This document shows, in pieces, positions 59,869 to 64,000 of a DNA stretch of 64,000 nt. The position numbers and the translations under genes were made by a program. Origin of the DNA: JBBDIM01 sp040880405 (GTDB taxonomy: Bacteria; Planctomycetota; Planctomycetia; Pirellulales; Pirellulaceae). Location of the stretch: contig JBBDIM010000042.1 in the NCBI GenBank assembly GCA_040880405.1, positions 62,001 to 126,000 on the forward strand, given 5' to 3'. The notes beneath the pieces were generated by a model, which ran no database searches, was not told the DNA's origin, and worked only from the letters and a program-made list of their open reading frames with translations. Position 1 is the stretch's first letter, and every line of letters begins with the position of its first letter.

Positions 59869-62313
59869 CTAAGGCTGCTTTTTCCCTTCGAGCAGTGCCA
59901 AGACATTGCGGAGCTGTGCAATCGTCAGTTGCTCATGCAAATTCGCCGGCATGATGGAAATCTCGGACGGTTGCTGGAGCTCAATCTCCTTCAACGGCAA
60001 CTCAAACACCTTGCCATCGATCCCCAGGAAAGTCGTCGACCCGTCGCCGCCAAAAATCTTCAGCCCTTGCCGCGTCTTGCCGTTGACCGTCAAAATCGAA
60101 AACGGCACGTACATCGGTGCCATCTCGCGGCTCGGTTCCAAAATCGATTGCAACAACCGGCGGCGATCTTGCGAGGCACCAATCCCGTTCAAGTCCGGGC
60201 CCACATTCCCCCCGCGGCCATCGAGCCGATGGCAAGCGAAGCAGTTTCCCGTCGCCCCGAAAAAGACCCGCCAACCTGCCCCCGGATCGCCACCAACACC
60301 AATCTTCGTGAGCCAAGCGTCGAGATCGCTAAGCTCGGCGGCTGCGGATGATTCGGGGGAAAGCTGTGCCGGGGCGAGAACCGCTGAAATGTCCCTCTTC
60401 GCAGCGGCGGAAACCAGCTTCGATTCGGCCAGCCGCACAGCAAGCTGGCGTAAATCGTCATCCCGCAAGGCGGCAACCGCCAAATGCCGGGCCACCTCCC
60501 GCTGCAATTGGCCGCTGGTCGATTGCAGCAATTGCTCCAACTTTTCACCACTCCACGGCTTCACCTCTGGCGGGACCAATCGCAGCGCCGCGATCCGCGT
60601 CGCATCCGCATAGGAAGCATCGGTCGCCACCTCAATCAACCGCTGTGCGGTTCGCTGGTCGAAGTAGCCCCGCCCCTCCCGTTTGACCTCTCCCGACTTC
60701 AAAAACGAGAGTCCCGCGGCAATCGCCGCCAACATCCGCGGAGAGACCTCGGGCCGCTTCAATAACTGAGCCACTTCCTCCGTCAGCGTTTCGACCCTCG
60801 CCTCCACCACCCACCGGATCGCCATCAGCCGAACATCTTCGCCCGGGTCGCGAAGAGCCATGGTGAGGATTTGCTCCCGCTTCTCGGCCTCGATCCCACT
60901 CGCCGTCAAATCGCTCCATCGCTGAGCCATCAGCCATGCAAGCCGGGCTTGCGGTTCATCCAGCGAGTCGATCGTCCGCTCGGTAAACGCCTCCCGCGCG
61001 GCGAGTTCCGCCAGGGCCCACTGCCAGGTGAAAACATCCTCGGTCGCCAGACGCTGGATTAACTTTTCCGTCGAAACATCGGTCTCACGCGCCAACTTTT
61101 CCTGTTCACTCAACGGCGGAATCTCGGCGCTGGCCTCTTCCGCGAATCGAATCCGCCAGACTCGGCCCCGACCATGGGCGTTGTAGCTCCGGTCGACCCA
61201 ATCGGTCACGTAGATCGAACCATCCGCCGCCACCGCCAGATCGACTGGCCGGAAATCGGGTCCCCCAAAGATCGGCACTTCCATCTCCGACTTAATCGAG
61301 GCTCCGCTCGGCTTGACCTCATAACGTTCGATTCGGTTGTCGCCCCAACTGGTCACCCAGTACCCGCCCCGGTACGGCAAAATGGCACAAGGGGCCTCAC
61401 CGGTCCCGGCCACCATCGGCAGCGTCCCAGGCAGTTCCCCATCCCAAGCTTCGAGCGGATGGGTGCCGGAGCGGCCAAAGCGAAACTGGAACCCATAATC
61501 GGCCATTGGCAGCACCTCCAATATCCGGCAGGGTGGTCGAGAGTCGGGATCATTATCGACCATTAACACCCGGCCCGCGTCATCGCGGCAGAGACCAAAC
61601 GGGTTCCATATCCCGGTCGCCACCCACTTCAGCCCCTTACCATCGAGCGAGCATTCAAAGATGTTTCCCCCTTCGCCGCTGCCCCGCAGGGAATGACCCT
61701 CCCGATCGGTCAGCGTGTACGCAGCTCCAAAGTTTTCGCCCATCCCCACGGTCAACGTCCCGGCCGCTTCATCGAGCAGCAGCCCGCTCAGCCCGTTGTG
61801 AGGATAATCGGCCTTGGTTTCGAGCGTCAGCAGCGTCTCGACCTGGTCCGCTTGGTCATCCCCGGTGGTGTCCCGTAAGCGAATCACGGAGTTCCTGGTC
61901 GCGAGGTAAACCGAGTCGTCGGCCGCGATGGCCATGCCCATCGTCTTGTGGGTCCCTTCATGGAACGTCGCAATCTGATCGAGCGCGCCATCCCCATTGG
62001 AATCGCGCAAAATGCGAACGCGATCATGCCGTGGTCCCTCGTAGTCCTGCGGCGGAAAATGGGTATGCGACTCCACCACCAGCAGCCGCCCGCGAGAATC
62101 GAACCGGCAGGAGACCGGCGTCACGATTTGAGGCTCGGCCGCGACCAGCTCAAGAGTGATCCCCGGTTCTAGCGACCGGGGAATCGGAATTGTCGCCGCG
62201 CCGATCTCCAGCGGCTCCCACACCGCCGCCTGGCCATCCCCAGCCAGCGACACGGCCACCAACACGGCGATCCCCATCACCCCAACCTGCTTGACTAACG
62301 CTAAAATCTGCAT
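59869..62313 (-). CDS. PVC-type heme-binding CxxCH protein (propeller + HEAT + cytochrome c)
   Basis: 814 residues. A signal peptide (KQVGVMGIAVLVAVSLAGDG) is followed by a beta-propeller dehydrogenase-like domain (~45-400). This has SRGRLLVVESHTHFPPQDYE, ATRNSVIRLRDTTGDDQADQ and GIWNPFGLCRDDAGRVLMVD. Then comes a HEAT-like helical region (~420-650). The C-terminal cytochrome c domain has the heme site CFACHRLDGRGGNVGPDLNG at ~691 and a Met ligand candidate in ISIMPANL. These proteins are specific to Planctomycetes/Verrucomicrobia and probably oxidise sugars with heme as acceptor. It is followed by a Tat oxidoreductase gene. Confidence 0.92.
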   Translation of the reverse strand: MQILALVKQVGVMGIAVLVAVSLAGDGQAAVWEPLEIGAATIPIPRSLEPGITLELVAAEPQIVTPVSCRFDSRGRLLVVESHTHFPPQDYEGPRHDRVRILRDSNGDGALDQIATFHEGTHKTMGMAIAADDSVYLATRNSVIRLRDTTGDDQADQVETLLTLETKADYPHNGLSGLLLDEAAGTLTVGMGENFGAAYTLTDREGHSLRGSGEGGNIFECSLDGKGLKWVATGIWNPFGLCRDDAGRVLMVDNDPDSRPPCRILEVLPMADYGFQFRFGRSGTHPLEAWDGELPGTLPMVAGTGEAPCAILPYRGGYWVTSWGDNRIERYEVKPSGASIKSEMEVPIFGGPDFRPVDLAVAADGSIYVTDWVDRSYNAHGRGRVWRIRFAEEASAEIPPLSEQEKLARETDVSTEKLIQRLATEDVFTWQWALAELAAREAFTERTIDSLDEPQARLAWLMAQRWSDLTASGIEAEKREQILTMALRDPGEDVRLMAIRWVVEARVETLTEEVAQLLKRPEVSPRMLAAIAAGLSFLKSGEVKREGRGYFDQRTAQRLIEVATDASYADATRIAALRLVPPEVKPWSGEKLEQLLQSTSGQLQREVARHLAVAALRDDDLRQLAVRLAESKLVSAAAKRDISAVLAPAQLSPESSAAAELSDLDAWLTKIGVGGDPGAGWRVFFGATGNCFACHRLDGRGGNVGPDLNGIGASQDRRRLLQSILEPSREMAPMYVPFSILTVNGKTRQGLKIFGGDGSTTFLGIDGKVFELPLKEIELQQPSEISIMPANLHEQLTIAQLRNVLALLEGKKQP

Positions 62314-62607
62314 GACCGCTCCCCTCGGATGAAACGAGACCAAGCAATGGAACTTGCTGGTGGAATAAACGAGTGGCTGCACCAACCGAATTCACGATTA
62401 GCGAGATTATGGCACGCAGAGAAAGCGTTTGCTACCGTGAAGGTTGCACTTGAGAGAACGGTGAAAGGGCGAATTGGTTGAATCGTAGCTGCGAAACGGC
62501 GCGCGGGGTTTGGCTAATAGGCGATGTTGGAAAATTTCCTATTGTTTCAAACGGAATCCAGCGGCGAAGATTTCCTGATGCGGAGCGTCGCTGGTCAACC
62601 GCCTAAC

Positions 62608-64000
62608 TTATGTGAATAAGCGGTTTTCACCATACCGCGACAGATAGCCCTTTAAGCTAAGTTTCCGACGGGCCGATTGGGAGCTCATGTAGCGAATCTT
62701 TCCAAAAATCTCCCTTTCAGGTCCCCAGGCCCGGTCATACCGACCAAAGCACCAAAAAATGCCGGAATACGAGTTGGGATTTCTGCCGTCGAGGGCGTAC
62801 TTGTTGTTCAGCTCGATCAAAATCCTGCTCGCTTCCTGAGGGGACGCGCTCCAGTGGAGAACTTTCTTACCCCAGAGCATTCGGAGGTAGTTGTGGATTC
62901 TCCCCTCGGAAATCAGTTGGCGTTGGGCCGCATTCCAAATCTCGTCGTGGGTTCGCGCCTGCTCGAATTCCTCCAAGCTGTAGACATGCGTGCGCTGGTC
63001 CTCACGGTGTTCCGCCAATGTTTTCAAGGCCCAGTCGGGCAAGGATTCAAACTGGTCGAAATTCTTCTCCCGGTGGCACATGTTGAATCCCAACTCTCGC
63101 CACGTGATTAGCTCATCCAAAAAACTCTCGGCATTGGGACTCATGTTCCACCAACCAGTTCGGCTCCCCTTGGAGTCGGTGGAGAGCTGACTGGGATCCC
63201 AAGACGCGAGTTCGGCCACCTCCTGGAACACCTGATGAGCGGACAAGTGCCCAAAATGGAGGTAAGGCGAGATGCCGCTCACGACCTCCTGTTCCACCTC
63301 GTTCCGGTGATCGGCGTAGCGATCCAGGCGGTGTTGGAGGAAGCGTCCTAACGTCTTCTCCGCAGCCACGGCACCCCCGGGGCAGTCCAAGACCGGGGAA
63401 ACTTCGTGGTCGATCGGGAGTTGCTCTGCGTACCCGGCCGGATCGTTAAACGCTTCTTGGGTCGCGGGGGGCCATTTTTTTTGAATGGCCTGAATCAAAT
63501 CGTTTTCGGCTGCCGGAAATGCCCGCCCCGCAAGCGGGTTCAGCTCAGGTAGTCGTTCCAGGTGAGGCGATAAATTCTTTTGGAGAAATCGACGGAAACT
63601 GTATGCGGTTGTGAACGTTTTGTCCGCTGCCCGCATCGGAAGCAGGCCGTTGGAATCGACCTTCTCTAAACGAACGTCCAGACGTTTCCCGGTCAGCTCC
63701 ACCATCCGCGGCAGAAAAAAGCAAGGAAAATCATCGGTAACGACCACGCAAGCCCGCTGGGAGAGACTTTTCAGCAGTCCCCGAGCGGCACCGGCTTCCG
63801 GCTCGATGTGGGGATAATACAACACCGGCGAATCCGCCAAATCGCACGTGTTATCGCGCATCCCTTGAATTACGAACGTGTGCAGCCGATCGCTGGCCCA
63901 TGGGTAATCAACCCGCAGAGCCTCGAATACCACCAGCGGTTTACCCAGTTTCTCCGCCCATTTCGCCGCCCGCTGGAAACTGAAATTCCAACGAGTCCGC
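62608..64000 (-). CDS. Class II deoxyribodipyrimidine photolyase, 5' end missing
   Basis: About 464 residues are visible and the frame stays open to the right edge, so the N-terminus is outside the window. The first residues read TRWNFSFQRAAKWAEKLGKP, then LVVFEALRVDYPWASDRLHT, the start of the photolyase antenna domain in class II enzymes. The FAD domain has LHFGHLSAHQVFQEVAELAS, FLDELITWRELGFNMCHREK, THDEIWNAAQRQLISEGRIH and NYLRMLWGKKVLHWSASPQE, with NPNSYSGIFWCFGRYDRAWG near the end. It repairs UV-made cyclobutane pyrimidine dimers with blue light and FADH-. Confidence 0.95.
   Translation of the reverse strand, partial: RTRWNFSFQRAAKWAEKLGKPLVVFEALRVDYPWASDRLHTFVIQGMRDNTCDLADSPVLYYPHIEPEAGAARGLLKSLSQRACVVVTDDFPCFFLPRMVELTGKRLDVRLEKVDSNGLLPMRAADKTFTTAYSFRRFLQKNLSPHLERLPELNPLAGRAFPAAENDLIQAIQKKWPPATQEAFNDPAGYAEQLPIDHEVSPVLDCPGGAVAAEKTLGRFLQHRLDRYADHRNEVEQEVVSGISPYLHFGHLSAHQVFQEVAELASWDPSQLSTDSKGSRTGWWNMSPNAESFLDELITWRELGFNMCHREKNFDQFESLPDWALKTLAEHREDQRTHVYSLEEFEQARTHDEIWNAAQRQLISEGRIHNYLRMLWGKKVLHWSASPQEASRILIELNNKYALDGRNPNSYSGIFWCFGRYDRAWGPEREIFGKIRYMSSQSARRKLSLKGYLSRYGENRLFT

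Noticed and set aside
1..64000. CRISPR array, rRNA, tmRNA, replication origin
   Set aside because: No regularly spaced direct repeats, rRNA-like sequence, tmRNA or DnaA-box cluster was recognised.

Overview
The window is bacterial chromosome from a member of the Planctomycetes, most likely the Pirellulales. The signs are families that are rare outside this phylum: a DUF1559 pseudopilin-like protein, a DUF1549/DUF1553 planctomycete-cytochrome protein paired with a DUF1501 protein, a PVC-type heme-binding protein, an ECF sigma/FecR module, and genes for tetrahydromethanopterin (H4MPT) synthesis. Gene content is dense, GC-rich and on both strands. No phage genome, CRISPR array or rRNA operon is visible. 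A few mobile or repeat regions interrupt an otherwise ordinary chromosome.

Layout. 0-4.4 kb: the end of a sialidase-like gene, a sodium:solute symporter and an FAD oxidoreductase, all on +. 4.4-13.9 kb: a cluster typical of stress physiology, with GlgX, a Rho-N domain protein, an SDR coupled to an FAD/Rieske oxidoreductase, a YciF ferritin-like protein, a manganese catalase and a zinc alcohol dehydrogenase. 14.2-23.8 kb: a planctomycete accessory block (DUF1501, PSCyt1/DUF1549/DUF1553, DUF1559, a secreted hydrolase, a small lipoprotein, an ECF sigma factor and a FecR-like membrane protein). 23.8-26.7 kb: an IS66-type transposase gene with a 3'-terminal frameshift lies against a tyrosine integrase that is cut off after its N-terminal half, next to tRNA-Arg(ACG). 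This looks like the scar of a tRNA-associated island.

27-39.2 kb is housekeeping. mgtE is followed by a long minus-strand array. Its centre (31.9-37.9 kb) is a compact H4MPT biosynthesis operon: beta-RFAP synthase, DUF447, PabA, PabB, a dihydropteroate synthase-like DUF6513 protein and an SDR that lacks its catalytic Ser/Tyr. pdxJ, dapA and a glycosyltransferase follow. A FabD-like protein is divergent. 39.2-41.5 kb is a nest of at least four kinds of palindromic or MITE-like repeats around a YihY/BrkB gene. 41.5-43.8 kb holds a BtuB-type TonB receptor behind a well-preserved cobalamin riboswitch.

44-64 kb: a glycine-zipper lipoprotein, a secreted repeat protein, a diverged MurE-like ligase, an excisionase-HTH/EIIA fusion, then rimO-pgsA-CPBP protease on +. 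On - there is an unusual dnaJ/cbpA-rnpA-yidD operon. The window ends with a CehA/McbA-like protein, a membrane-anchored PQQ-type propeller, a Tat-exported Gfo/Idh/MocA oxidoreductase, a PVC-type heme-binding protein and a class II photolyase cut by the window edge.

All product names come from reading the translated sequences by eye. No database search was possible.
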